Positions 1 to 8,786 of a stretch of 64,000 nt of DNA are shown here, in pieces. Under the pieces are notes generated by a model. The model ran no database searches, was not told where the DNA came from, and saw nothing but the letters and a program-made list of their open reading frames with translations. The translations under genes were made by a program, and so were the position numbers. The DNA is from an uncultured Acetatifactor sp. (GTDB lineage: Bacteria; Bacillota; Clostridia; Lachnospirales; Lachnospiraceae): contig CAJUFI010000008.1 in the NCBI GenBank assembly GCA_910585665.1, positions 1 through 64,000 on the forward strand, read 5' to 3'. Position 1 is the stretch's first letter, and each line of letters starts with the position of its first letter.

Positions 1-71
1 AAAATAAATTTCAGCACTTTTCACAATGGCTTAATGGGGGGAGTGAACAGTAACCCATAGAAATAGAGTTG

Positions 72-80
72 TGTTATAAT
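72..80 (+). promoter_or_regulatory. Extended -10 promoter element of the amino-acid ABC operon
   Basis: TGT followed directly by TATAAT lies about 100 bases upstream of the lipoprotein start at 178. No good -35 hexamer is seen 17 bases upstream, so recognition would rest on the extended -10. Nothing else was recognised in bases 1-177. Confidence 0.5.
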
Positions 81-177
81 GTCTCACGATGGGGGTTGAA
101 GGTATCCAATATTTTATAAGAAGATGTGCGGAAATCAGAAGATTTCGGGGAGGCGCACGGAAGGGAATGAGAAAAAG

Positions 178-1035
178 ATGAGAAGAAGCGGATTATGGAA
201 AATGAGAATGGCGATCGCACCGGCTTTGGTGGCAGCCTGCCTGCTGACAGGGTGCGGCGGCCAGGACGGCGGCGCATCGGGTTCGGGGAGCCAGACGGAA
301 AGCGGCGCGGGCGCAGCGGAAGACGGAGACCAGCTTGCCAAGATCCTGGAGGCCGGGAAGATCATCATCGGCACGGAGGGCACTTACTCCCCCAACAGCT
401 ATCACGACGAGAACGGTGACCTGGTGGGCTTCGACGTGGAAGTGGGGCGGAAGGTCGCGGAGAAGCTGGGCGTGGAGGTCGAGTTCTTCGAGGCGGAATG
501 GGATTCCCTGTTCAGCAGCATGGATGCCGGGCGGATCGACACCGTCATCAATGAGGTGGAATATTCCGACGAGAGGGCATTGAAATACGATTTTTCCAAT
601 CCCTATACCTATATCCGGGGAGCGCTGATGGTAAAGGGCGACAATGAGGAAATCAAGAGTTTCGAGGACCTGGACGGCAAAAAGGCGGCCCAGAACCTGA
701 CCAGCAGCTGGGGCAGGATGGCGGAGGAGTACGGCGCGGAGCTGGTGGGCGTTGACGCGGTGGCGCAGACAGTGGATCTGCTGCTCACCGGGAGGGCTGA
801 TGCCACGCTGAATGTGGAGACGGCCTTTTCCGATTATCTGAAGAAAAATCCTGACGCGGACGTGAAGGTGGTGGCCTGGACAGAGGAGGTTTCCTCCTCC
901 CTGATTCCTGTGAAGAAGGGGAACGAGGATTTGCTGAAGGCCATCAATGAGGCCATTGACGAGCTGAGGGAATCGGGAGAACTGGCAGAGCTGTCCGAGA
1001 AGTATTTCGGCATGGATGTCACCAGTGAGGATTGA
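178..1035 (+). CDS. Polar amino-acid ABC transporter substrate-binding lipoprotein
   Basis: Extracellular binding protein that delivers an amino acid to the permease and ATPase encoded directly downstream. The 285-residue product begins with a lipoprotein signal: basic n-region, hydrophobic core and lipobox LLTGC. A family 3 solute-binding domain follows (IIIGTEGTYSPNSY, GFDVEVGRKVAEKLG, GRIDTVINEV). The reading frame is open back to an ATG at 124, but ATG 178 is preceded by AAGGGA at a workable distance and gives a normal signal peptide. The family is that of cystine, histidine and glutamine binders; the exact ligand cannot be read from sequence. First gene of a three-gene operon. Confidence 0.9.
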   Translation: MRRSGLWKMRMAIAPALVAACLLTGCGGQDGGASGSGSQTESGAGAAEDGDQLAKILEAGKIIIGTEGTYSPNSYHDENGDLVGFDVEVGRKVAEKLGVEVEFFEAEWDSLFSSMDAGRIDTVINEVEYSDERALKYDFSNPYTYIRGALMVKGDNEEIKSFEDLDGKKAAQNLTSSWGRMAEEYGAELVGVDAVAQTVDLLLTGRADATLNVETAFSDYLKKNPDADVKVVAWTEEVSSSLIPVKKGNEDLLKAINEAIDELRESGELAELSEKYFGMDVTSED

Positions 1036-1100
1036 AAGTGACGCGGCAGGTTTTGCGGCAGCGAGGATAGATTGAGAGAAGAAAGAAGGCAGGCGGTATC

Positions 1101-1760
1101 ATGAATGAGCGGGTTTGGCAGCTGTTGCTGGATTCTTTCTGGCAGATATTATTGCCCGGGATACGGGTCACGATTCCACTTACGCTGGTTTCGTTCAGCC
1201 TGGGGCTGGTCATAGCCCTGCTCACGGCGATGGTGCAGGTGGCGAACATCCCGGTGCTGAAGCAGATGGCCAGGATTTATGTGTGGATCATCCGGGGGAC
1301 GCCGTTGCTGGTGCAGCTTTTTTTGATATTCTACGGGCTGCCCAGCGTGGGGATCGTACTGGACGCTATCTCCGCGGCAATCATCGTATTTTCCTTTAAT
1401 ACAGGAGCCTATGCCTCTGAGACTGTCCGGGCCGCTATCGAGGCGGTGCCGGCCGGGCAGTTGGAGGCGGGCTACTGTGTGGGGATGAATTATCTGCAGA
1501 TCATGACGCGGATCGTGCTGCCACAGGCCCTGCGTACGGCTTTCCCGCCTTTGAGCAATTCGCTGATCGGACTGGTGAAGGACACGTCCCTGGCCGCCAA
1601 TATCACGGTGGCGGAGATGTTCATGTCGGGGCAGCGCATAGCGGCCCGGAGCCTGGAGGTCATGGCCATATACTGTGAGGTGGCGTTCGTCTATCTGCTG
1701 TTCTGCACGGTGCTGACGAAGCTGCAGAGCTATTGCGAGAAGCGGATGAAGATATATTGA
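1101..1760 (+). CDS. Amino-acid ABC transporter permease (HisM/GlnP family)
   Basis: Integral membrane subunit of the polar amino-acid importer. The 219 residues are normal for the family. They carry several hydrophobic helices starting near residue 20 and the conserved cytoplasmic EAA loop, seen as EAGYCVGMNYLQIMTRIVLP near residues 123-142, which docks onto the ATPase. An AGGCGGT ribosome binding site precedes ATG 1101. It lies 65 bases after the binding protein and 78 bases before the ATPase, all in one direction, which supports one operon. Confidence 0.92.
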   Translation: MNERVWQLLLDSFWQILLPGIRVTIPLTLVSFSLGLVIALLTAMVQVANIPVLKQMARIYVWIIRGTPLLVQLFLIFYGLPSVGIVLDAISAAIIVFSFNTGAYASETVRAAIEAVPAGQLEAGYCVGMNYLQIMTRIVLPQALRTAFPPLSNSLIGLVKDTSLAANITVAEMFMSGQRIAARSLEVMAIYCEVAFVYLLFCTVLTKLQSYCEKRMKIY

Positions 1761-1838
1761 GGCGGGAAGCAAGGTCTGGGCGCGGCGTGTGCTGAAACGA
1801 AAAAGAGGATGGCGTAACGGGATATTGGAGTGAGGGCG

Positions 1839-2594
1839 ATGCTGGAAGTAAAAGGGATAGAGAAATCCTTCGATGGACGAAAGGTTTTGCGGGGGGTGGA
1901 CATAAAGGTGAACAAGGGCGACGTGGTGACGGTGATCGGCCCCAGCGGCTCCGGGAAGACCACGCTCTTGCGGTGCATCAATTTCCTGGAGCGGGCGGAA
2001 GAGGGGGAGATGATATTTGACGGAGCCCATTACCGGCTGAAAGGCATAGGCCGGAAGGACGTGGCCGCCCTGCGGAAGAAGACGGGCTTCGTGTTCCAGA
2101 ATTACAACCTGTTCCGGAACAAGACGGCCCTCCAGAACGTGACGGAAGGGCTCGTCGTGGCGCGCAAGATGCCCAAGGGCGAGGCCAGGGAGGCGGGGCT
2201 TGCGGCCCTGGAGAAGGTGGGCCTGGCGGACCGGGCGGACGCTTATCCCCATCAGCTGTCCGGCGGCCAGCAGCAGCGGGTGGCCATCGCCAGGGCCATC
2301 GTCACGGATCCGGAGGTGATTTTCTTCGACGAGCCCACATCGGCGCTGGATCCGGAGCTGGTGGGGGAGGTGCTGAACGTGATGCGGAATCTGGCCGCCG
2401 AGGGCCGGACCATGGTGATCGTGACGCATGAGATGCAGTTTGCCAGGAATGTGGCCAGCCATGTGGTGTTCATGGACGAAGGACTGATCGTGGAGGAGGG
2501 CCGCCCGGAGGAGATTTTTGAGAGGCCCAAAGAAGAGCGGACCAAAAGGTTCCTGCAGTTCATCATGACCAAAGATGCGCCGGCGGCTCCTTGA
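1839..2594 (+). CDS. Amino-acid ABC transporter ATP-binding protein
   Basis: Cytoplasmic ATPase that powers the importer. Walker A GPSGSGKTT, Q-loop VFQNYNLF, signature LSGGQQQRVAIARA and Walker B VIFFDEPTSALD are all intact, and the 251 residues match the GlnQ/HisP family. The frame also opens with a GTG at 1830, but ATG 1839 has a GGAG at about 8 bases and begins with the usual MLEVKGI. The C-terminus runs into a hairpin that may serve as the operon terminator. Confidence 0.93.
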   Translation: MLEVKGIEKSFDGRKVLRGVDIKVNKGDVVTVIGPSGSGKTTLLRCINFLERAEEGEMIFDGAHYRLKGIGRKDVAALRKKTGFVFQNYNLFRNKTALQNVTEGLVVARKMPKGEAREAGLAALEKVGLADRADAYPHQLSGGQQQRVAIARAIVTDPEVIFFDEPTSALDPELVGEVLNVMRNLAAEGRTMVIVTHEMQFARNVASHVVFMDEGLIVEEGRPEEIFERPKEERTKRFLQFIMTKDAPAAP

Positions 2595-2609
2595 GAGCTA
2601 CCGGCGCAT
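2575..2609 (+). terminator. Hairpin at the end of the ABC operon
   Basis: ATGCGCCGG pairs with CCGGCGCAT around a loop that holds the stop codon of the ATPase gene. The T-run afterwards is poor, so it may only slow polymerase or stabilise the message. It sits between convergent genes. Confidence 0.4.
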
Positions 2610-2645
2610 TCGTATATGGGAACTATGTAAAACGGAAAACAGTCT

Positions 2646-3050
2646 CTATTTCATCGATTTTACATACTGCATATCCATTCTCTGGATATGGTCTATGAGC
2701 CAGGTGATCAGGAAGCCCAGAAGCTTTTCGACGACTTCGTTCTGGTTTTCCACGTCCTCCAGGCAGTCAGGGTCGAACTGCATCAGATTGTCTTCGAACT
2801 TGCGGTGCAGGGCCATGTGGCCTTCGATGCCGGCATACTGGATGCTCCTCATGAATGCCTCCTCGTGGGAGAAATGGGTCTTGGTGTAATCGATGAGCTC
2901 GGAGATCAGGCTGTTGAGCTTTTCCGTCTTGTCGTACTGCAGGGTGTCGGTGAGGAGATCCTGTGTCTCCTGGGCCAGTTCGAACAATCTGGTATGTTCC
3001 TGATCGATGGATTCGATTCCCGTATAGTATTCTGATTTCATTTCGTACAT
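2646..3050 (-). CDS. Bacteriohemerythrin
   Basis: Predicted cytoplasmic non-heme di-iron protein that binds oxygen. The 134 residues carry the family pattern of iron ligands: DQEH near residue 17, HFSHEEAF near 58, EGHMALHRKF near 75 and LIDHIQRMD near the end. ATG 3050 is preceded by AAGGAGAGG at 5 bases, which fixes the start. In an anaerobe a role in oxygen sensing, storage or delivery is the usual inference. It is transcribed alone, divergently from ptb. Confidence 0.9.
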   Translation of the reverse strand: MYEMKSEYYTGIESIDQEHTRLFELAQETQDLLTDTLQYDKTEKLNSLISELIDYTKTHFSHEEAFMRSIQYAGIEGHMALHRKFEDNLMQFDPDCLEDVENQNEVVEKLLGFLITWLIDHIQRMDMQYVKSMK

Positions 3051-3106
3051 AATTACCTCTCCTTTTTATCATGATCATGGATTTCAGGCTTTGAATCCTA
3101 TCCATA

Positions 3107-3135
3107 ATTTTACTGCTTTTTGGCGGTATCGTCAA
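3107..3135 (-). promoter_or_regulatory. Sigma-A promoter of the bacteriohemerythrin gene
   Basis: On the minus strand TTGACG and TAAAAT are separated by 17 bases, about 60 bases before the ATG at 3050. Confidence 0.6.
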
Positions 3136-3203
3136 TACCTCCGGGATGGTGTTTTGTTTTCTGTACAAAAGGCCGGAAAGCGGGGCGGAATGTGAGCTGG
3201 CTC

Positions 3204-3232
3204 TTGCATTTTGCGGGGCTGTGTGCTATTAT
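3204..3232 (+). promoter_or_regulatory. Sigma-A promoter of ptb-buk
   Basis: TTGCAT and TATTAT are separated by 17 bases, leaving a leader of about 145 bases before ATG 3385. With the hemerythrin promoter it accounts for the divergent gap 3051-3384. No other structure was recognised there. Confidence 0.6.
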
Positions 3233-3384
3233 TTTTAGTAAAGGAAGCAATGCATATTGTACTTTCATTGAACCGGAGCAGGTATCCGGTTACTGTTTTG
3301 TGTCCGGAAGCGGTGGCTTTGGCAGGAACACAATCAGAAAAAAAGAACATGTCCCATCAGGGCAGAAAGGAAGAAAGCAAAAAA

Positions 3385-4305
3385 ATGAAACAGGGTTTTG
3401 ACGACATTATGGCGAGGGTCAAGAAATGCGCGAAGAAGACTGTGTCCGTATCCGTGGCGCAGGATTCCGCAGTGTTGGAGGCTGTGAAGGAGGCTAAGGC
3501 GAGAGGGATTGCCGATGCGATCCTGGTAGGCGACGAGGGCAAGATTCGTGAGATCGCCGCCCAGATCGGCATGGATCTGACGGACTATGAGATCATCGAT
3601 GAGCCGGATATGATCGCGGCTTCCCTGAAGGCCGTGAAGCTGGCCCATGAAGGCAAGGCCGACATGTATATGAAGGGGATCATCGACACCAAGGATTTCC
3701 TGAAGAGCGTCCTGGACAAGGAGGTGGGGCTGCGCACCGGCAAGCCTCTGTCCCATGTGGCGGTGTTCGAGGTTCCCGGCATTGACAGGCTCCTGTTTTT
3801 GACGGATGTGGCCTTCATGACCTATCCTACGCTGGAGGACAAGGTGCATATCATCGAGAATACGATTCCTGTCTGCAACGCCTGCGGCATCGAGATGCCC
3901 AAGGTAGCGCCGCTGGCAGCCGTGGAGGTGGTCAATCCCAAGATGCCCGCCACCGTGGAGGCCGCGGAGCTGACGAAGATGTGCCAGGAGGGCCGGATTT
4001 CCGGATGCGTCATCGACGGGCCCCTGTCCCTTGACCTTGCGGTGGATCCGGAGGCCGCGAAGCACAAGGGGGCTACGGACAGAAAGATTCAGGGGGACGC
4101 GGATGTGCTGCTGTTCCCGGACATCCACGCCGGCAACCTGGTGTACAAGGCCATCGTACATATGGTGGACATGAGGAACGGCTGCATCCTCACCGGCACC
4201 AAGGTTCCCGTCATCCTCACCAGCCGCTCGGATTCCTTCGAGACGAAAGTGAACTCCATCGCGCTGGCTGCAGTGGTTTCTGAGGAGCTGCAGAAGCAGG
4301 GATGA
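3385..4305 (+). CDS. ptb: Phosphate butyryltransferase
   Basis: Converts butyryl-CoA and phosphate to butyryl phosphate and CoA, the step before butyrate kinase in butyrate formation. The 306-residue product belongs to the phosphate acetyl/butyryltransferase family (AILVGDEGKIREIA, DMYMKGIIDTKDFLKS, ISGCVIDGPLSLDLAV, DVLLFPDIHAGNLVYK). The frame is open to 3211, but ATG 3385 follows a purine-rich GGAAG site and begins at the conserved N-terminus. Pairing with butyrate kinase 169 bases downstream argues for Ptb rather than Pta. Branched-chain acyl-CoA could also be a substrate. Confidence 0.9.
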   Translation: MKQGFDDIMARVKKCAKKTVSVSVAQDSAVLEAVKEAKARGIADAILVGDEGKIREIAAQIGMDLTDYEIIDEPDMIAASLKAVKLAHEGKADMYMKGIIDTKDFLKSVLDKEVGLRTGKPLSHVAVFEVPGIDRLLFLTDVAFMTYPTLEDKVHIIENTIPVCNACGIEMPKVAPLAAVEVVNPKMPATVEAAELTKMCQEGRISGCVIDGPLSLDLAVDPEAAKHKGATDRKIQGDADVLLFPDIHAGNLVYKAIVHMVDMRNGCILTGTKVPVILTSRSDSFETKVNSIALAAVVSEELQKQG

Positions 4306-4474
4306 GTTCCGATGAAACGGTAAGATAGAATGAAGTGCGAATTTAAAACAGCATCTGCTCCGCACGGCGCCCCGAAGGATTTACGGACGCATTGCTTTCG
4401 CGGCCGGAGATTCTCCGCCCATGTCTGGGGGCCGGGCGGGGCAGATACGGAGCTGAAATCAGGAGGAAAATAAG

Positions 4475-5542
4475 ATGTCCATAAAAAGTTTGATCATAAA
4501 TCCCGGTTCTACCTCCACGAAAATCGGCGTGTTCGAGGACGAGACATTGTTGTTCGAGGAGACGCTGCGGCATTCCACGGAGGAGATCGGTCAGTTCGCC
4601 AATATCGTAGACCAGAAGGATTTCCGCAAGAAAATCATCACTGACCTTCTGGAGGCAAAGGAGTTCGATATCAAGAGCCTGAACGTGGTAGTAGGCCGCG
4701 GCGGCATGCTCAAGCCCATCCCCGGCGGCACCTACGCCGTGACGGAGGAGCTTCTGGAGGATCTGAAGAAGGGCGTCCAGGGCCAGCACGCTTCCAATCT
4801 GGGCGGCATCCTGGCGAAGGAAATCGGAGATTCCATCGGAGCACCCTCTTATATCGTGGATCCGGTGGTGGTGGACGAGCTGATGCCCATCGCCAGGTAT
4901 TCGGGAGTGCCGGAGCTTCCCAGGGTGAGCATCTTCCACGCGCTGAACCAGAAGGCGGTGGCCAAGCGGTATGCGAAGGAGATTGGGAAGCCTTATGAGT
5001 CCCTGCGCCTGATTGTGGTTCATATGGGCGGCGGCGTGTCCGTGGGAGCCCATGAGAACGGGAAGGTAGTCGATGTGTTCAACGCGTTGGACGGCGACGG
5101 CGCTTTCTCCCCGGAGCGGGCCGGCGGCGTTCCCAATGGAGCGTTGATTAAGATGTGCTTTTCCGGTAAGTATACGGAGAAGGAAGTATATGCCAAGATG
5201 GTGGGCAAGGGAGGATTCAATGCTTACCTGGGCACCAATGACATGCGCGAGGTGACGAAGCTGGCCGACGGAGGCGATGAGAAAGCCGTCATGGCCAAGC
5301 AGGCTTTTCTGCTGCAGGTGGCGAAGGACATCGGTTCCATGGCCTGTGTGCTGAACGGCAAGGTAGACCAGATCATCGTCACGGGCGGCATCGCCTACGG
5401 GGCGGATGTGGTGGCCGCGCTGAAGGAGCGGGCGGAGTGGATCGCGCCTTTCACCGTATATCCCGGCGAGGACGAGCTGCTGGCGCTGGCACAGGGCGCG
5501 CTGCGGGTGCTGAACGGCGAGGAAGAGTCCAAGAACTATTGA
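4475..5542 (+). CDS. buk: Butyrate kinase
   Basis: Transfers phosphate from butyryl phosphate to ADP, giving butyrate and ATP by substrate-level phosphorylation. The 355 residues are full length for the ASKHA-fold acetate/butyrate kinase family. Visible motifs are the N-terminal phosphate loop NPGSTSTKIGVFED, the central MGGGVSVGAHENG and the nucleotide-binding IIVTGGIAYGADVV. AGGAGG lies just before ATG 4475. It forms an operon with ptb. No clear terminator was found in the 200 bases after the gene. Confidence 0.95.
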   Translation: MSIKSLIINPGSTSTKIGVFEDETLLFEETLRHSTEEIGQFANIVDQKDFRKKIITDLLEAKEFDIKSLNVVVGRGGMLKPIPGGTYAVTEELLEDLKKGVQGQHASNLGGILAKEIGDSIGAPSYIVDPVVVDELMPIARYSGVPELPRVSIFHALNQKAVAKRYAKEIGKPYESLRLIVVHMGGGVSVGAHENGKVVDVFNALDGDGAFSPERAGGVPNGALIKMCFSGKYTEKEVYAKMVGKGGFNAYLGTNDMREVTKLADGGDEKAVMAKQAFLLQVAKDIGSMACVLNGKVDQIIVTGGIAYGADVVAALKERAEWIAPFTVYPGEDELLALAQGALRVLNGEEESKNY

Positions 5543-5746
5543 TGGAATCATCGGAGGGATGTCTGCCGGAATCGCCGGGCTTATGCCGAGAGGGCGTTCC
5601 GGCGGACTTTAGAGGGCTGTTGCGTTGCATGAAGCGGTATCTATCTGCTTTCCGGAATGTGACAGCTCTTTTTTGTGACAAGCCGGCAGTTTTTGGGGCG
5701 GCAGATATCAGCCTGGGGAAATGCTGAGATATGGAAGAGGATGAAA

Positions 5747-6583
5747 ATGGCGATAACCGATATTTATACACGAAATAACGTATATCAGCATTTTCAGGTG
5801 CTGAAGACCAACCGCAACAAACGGTACAAGGCCGGAGAATTCTTTGTGGAGGGAGTCCGCAGCATCAACGAGGCAGTGCGGCAGGGATGGCAGGTGAAGT
5901 CCTTTCTGTTCGGAAAGGGGAGGCTTTCCGACTGGGCCGACAATCTGCTGCGGACGGTGCCGACGGAGATGAACTATCGTCTGCCCGCGGAATTGCTGGA
6001 GGAGCTCAGCGGCAAGACGGACACTTCCGAACTGATGGCCATCGTCAGGATGCGGGAGGACGAGCTGAAGGCGGGGGATTTGTCGGAGAATCCGTTCCTT
6101 GTCCTCTTTGACAGGCCCTCCAACAAGGGGAACCTGGGCACGATGATACGCTCCTGTGACGCACTGGGGGCCGACATGCTGATCATGACGGGGCATAGTG
6201 TGGATCTGTATGACCCGGATGTGGTGGTATCGGCCATGGGGTCTTTCTTCAAACTGCCGGTGGTCAGGGTTTCGGACAACAACGCGCTGTGGGATTTCGT
6301 GGCGGATGTCAGGAGGAAACATCCTGGCTTTCAGATGGTGGGGACTACGGCGCATAAGCAGAATCCGGTCTACGAGGTGGACCTGACAGGGCCGGTGATG
6401 CTGATGGTCGGGAATGAGACCATGGGGCTGAATCAGGCCTTTAAGGACAGGTGCGACATTCTGTGCACCATCCCCATGGCGGAGGACTCCTATGCTTCTT
6501 CTTTTAATGTGAGCTGCGCGGCTTCGGTCATGATGTATGAACTCACAAGGCAGAGAAGCGCGAAGGGAAGGGAGATTTTATAA
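5747..6583 (+). CDS. TrmH/SpoU-family RNA 2'-O-methyltransferase
   Basis: Predicted to methylate a ribose in rRNA or tRNA from S-adenosylmethionine. The 278 residues comprise an N-terminal substrate-binding part (YKAGEFFVEGVRSINEA) and a SPOUT knot with its three motifs: RPSNKGNLGTMIRS, LMVGNETMGL and ASSFNVSCAASVMMYEL. GGAAGAGG sits directly on an upstream in-frame ATG at 5741, while ATG 5747 has the proper spacing and is preferred. The next gene begins 170 bases downstream, across a palindromic element. Confidence 0.85.
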   Translation: MAITDIYTRNNVYQHFQVLKTNRNKRYKAGEFFVEGVRSINEAVRQGWQVKSFLFGKGRLSDWADNLLRTVPTEMNYRLPAELLEELSGKTDTSELMAIVRMREDELKAGDLSENPFLVLFDRPSNKGNLGTMIRSCDALGADMLIMTGHSVDLYDPDVVVSAMGSFFKLPVVRVSDNNALWDFVADVRRKHPGFQMVGTTAHKQNPVYEVDLTGPVMLMVGNETMGLNQAFKDRCDILCTIPMAEDSYASSFNVSCAASVMMYELTRQRSAKGREIL

Positions 6584-6636
6584 GGCTGCGCGGAGGGATT
6601 GCGGAGGCTGGTGCGAGAAGGATATTTGTGCGGTTG

Positions 6637-6739
6637 CAAGGAATTGTCTACAAATAACTGCTGCAAGTTTATGGCAATTTTTATTGTATTTCCGGGCTTT
6701 TGCCTGAAGCAATTGCAGCAGTTATTTTCCGACAATTCC
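6637..6739 (+). repeat. Palindromic element, copy 1 (MITE-like)
   Basis: A unit of about 100 bp with terminal inverted repeats of about 28 bases. The left end is GGAATTGTCTACAAATAAC and the right end, read inward on the other strand, is GGAATTGTCGGAAAATAAC. Internal arms CTGCTGC and GCAGCAG pair. No coding capacity. It ends 14 bases before the vsr start codon, so the vsr ribosome binding site lies just outside it. Confidence 0.85.
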
Positions 6740-6753
6740 AAAAGAGGTTTGGA

Positions 6754-7206
6754 ATGCGTACATTTGAGAATGTCACTGAGGCGAGGAGCAAGACCATGAG
6801 CCGCATCCGCGGAAAGGACACCTCCATCGAGGTGGCGCTGCGGAGGGCTCTGTGGGAGAAAGGGTATCGATACCGTAAAAACTACAAGGCGCTGCCGGGC
6901 AGCCCGGACATCTGCCTGACGAAGTACAAGCTTGCCATTTTCTGTGACAGCGAGTTTTTCCACGGGAAGGACTGGGAAGTGCTGAAGCCCCGGGTGGAAA
7001 AGGGGAATAACGGCGCTTACTGGGTCAGCAAAATCCAAAGGAACATGGACAGGGACGACGAAATCGACAAGCGCCTGCTGTTTCTGGGATGGACGGTGAT
7101 ACATTTCTGGGGAAAGGACATCCTGAACAAGACGGATGAGTGCGTCAGGGCCATAGAGGAGGTCATCCTCGATATCCGGCTGAGCCAGGCGGAGGGGGAG
7201 GAATGA
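6754..7206 (+). CDS. Vsr-like very short patch repair endonuclease
   Basis: Vsr enzymes nick at T:G mismatches formed by deamination of 5-methylcytosine, and the neighbouring cytosine methyltransferase fits that role. The 150 residues start with the family signature MSRIRGKDTSIEVALRRALW and keep GSPDICL, FFHGKDW, YWVSKIQRNMDRD and LGWTVIHFWGKDI. By eye the E. coli zinc ligands (C66, H71, C73) are replaced by E, K and W, so this is a variant lacking that zinc site. ATG 6754 has AAAAGAGG upstream. Alternative: it may serve as the restriction partner of the methyltransferase. Confidence 0.8.
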   Translation: MRTFENVTEARSKTMSRIRGKDTSIEVALRRALWEKGYRYRKNYKALPGSPDICLTKYKLAIFCDSEFFHGKDWEVLKPRVEKGNNGAYWVSKIQRNMDRDDEIDKRLLFLGWTVIHFWGKDILNKTDECVRAIEEVILDIRLSQAEGEE

Positions 7207-7282
7207 CGGCAGCCGGATAAGCTATAGATACGATAATAAGGAGTTGTCCTTCGACGGCTCCCAAGGGAAAGGAAATGCTCCG

Positions 7283-8671
7283 ATGGAGAGGACTGTCTGT
7301 GAACTGTTTGCGGGAGTGGGCGGCTTCCGGTGCGGCCTGAATGCCATTCAGACGCCGGAGGATATGAAAAAAGAAGAAAAATGGCGGACAGTGTGGTTCA
7401 ACCAGTGGGAGCCCGCGGAGAAGAACACCCAGTACGCCCATGACTGCTATGTGTACCACTTCGGCACCTGCCTGGACAACGCGGGCCAGGACACCACCAA
7501 TGTGGACATCGAGGAGGTGGACAAGAGCCTGATACCGGACTTCAATCTATTGGTTGGCGGTTTTCCGTGCCAGGATTATTCCGTGGCTTCTTCCCTGGCC
7601 ACGTCCAGAGGGTTGGAGGGAAAGAAGGGCATCCTGTGGTGGTCCATCCGGAAGGTCCTGGAGGTGAAACGGCCTCCTTTTGTGCTGCTGGAAAATGTGG
7701 ATCGGCTTCTGAAATCCCCGGCGAGCCAGCGTGGCAGGGACTTCGGCGTCATACTGGCCTGCTTTCGGGACGAGGGCTATGGGGTGGAATGGCGCGTGAT
7801 CAACGCGGCGGATTACGGCATGCCCCAGAGGCGCAGAAGGACATTCCTCTTCGCCTGGCGGGAAGATACGGTGTATGACGGCCGACAGGCACAGGCAACA
7901 GGATATGAGAGGGAAGGCCGGGAGACGGAACGCAAGTTCAGCGCCGGAACCGCGCTTTCCGGAGAGGGCTTCTTTGCCGGCGCATTCCCTGTGGACACGG
8001 TGGACGCCGGGGAGATAAAGGTACAGAAGCTGCCGGAAGGGCTGGGGGAACTGTCGGACTCCTTCCGGTTCGGCTTCGAGAACGCAGGCTTGATGCGGGA
8101 CGGCGTCATCTACACGGCGGCAGTCGCCCCAAGGTACCAGGGGGAGCGGGTCACGCTGGGGGACATCATGGAGTCGGAGGAGGTCGATGCGGGCTATTTC
8201 ATCCCAAAAGAGCGGCTGTACTATACGGATCCAAACGTCACCCACAGCGATGAGACCAAGGAGGAGCTCTCCAAAGACCGGCGAAAGACCTGGCAGTACC
8301 TCAAAGGCGCGAAGAAGCTTCTGCGGAAGGCTGCCAACGGGCATACCTATGTATTCTCGGAGGGGGCCATTCCCATGGTGGATGAATATGACAAGCCTGC
8401 CAGGACCATGCTCACTTCCGAGGGGAGCTTCAGCAGGACCACCCACATCGTAAAAGACAAAATGACAGGGAACATCCGGCTGCTCACTGCCAATGAGACG
8501 GAACGGATTCAGTGTTTTCCCACAGACCATACGAAATATTGTGCAACAAAGGACGGAATCATAGAAATGCCGCTCAACAAGCGCCGGTTCATGATGGGCA
8601 ATGCGCTGGTGGTGGGGCTGGTGGAACGGATGGGAGAGGTACTGGAGGAGATATTTGAAGCGGAGCTTTAA
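7283..8671 (+). CDS. DNA cytosine-C5 methyltransferase
   Basis: Transfers a methyl group from S-adenosylmethionine to carbon 5 of cytosine. The 462 residues show motif I ELFAGVGGFRCGL, motif IV with the catalytic cysteine GGFPCQDYSVA, motif VI LLENVDRLL, motif VIII YGMPQRRRRTF, motif IX near ETERIQCFP and motif X MGNALVVGLVERM. The target-recognition region between VIII and IX is long (about 230 residues) and gives no hint of the site. The ATG has AAAGGA at 9 bases; an upstream TTG abuts an AAGGAG with no spacing and is unlikely. No conventional restriction endonuclease gene lies nearby. Confidence 0.93.
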   Translation: MERTVCELFAGVGGFRCGLNAIQTPEDMKKEEKWRTVWFNQWEPAEKNTQYAHDCYVYHFGTCLDNAGQDTTNVDIEEVDKSLIPDFNLLVGGFPCQDYSVASSLATSRGLEGKKGILWWSIRKVLEVKRPPFVLLENVDRLLKSPASQRGRDFGVILACFRDEGYGVEWRVINAADYGMPQRRRRTFLFAWREDTVYDGRQAQATGYEREGRETERKFSAGTALSGEGFFAGAFPVDTVDAGEIKVQKLPEGLGELSDSFRFGFENAGLMRDGVIYTAAVAPRYQGERVTLGDIMESEEVDAGYFIPKERLYYTDPNVTHSDETKEELSKDRRKTWQYLKGAKKLLRKAANGHTYVFSEGAIPMVDEYDKPARTMLTSEGSFSRTTHIVKDKMTGNIRLLTANETERIQCFPTDHTKYCATKDGIIEMPLNKRRFMMGNALVVGLVERMGEVLEEIFEAEL

Positions 8672-8703
8672 GGACATCGACACACAGATGGCTTCTGCGG
8701 TAC

Positions 8704-8747
8704 AAAAAGCCAGGCAAAATCCGCGATGGATAGCCTGGCTTTTTGGG
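8704..8747. terminator. Bidirectional intrinsic terminator
   Basis: AAAAAGCCAGGC pairs with GCCTGGCTTTTT across a 17-base loop. T-runs exist on both strands, so it ends both the methyltransferase gene and the convergent uxaC operon. Confidence 0.85.
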
Positions 8748-8786
8748 TCGCCCCGGATTGCCCCCATGGTGAAAGCAATGAAATCT

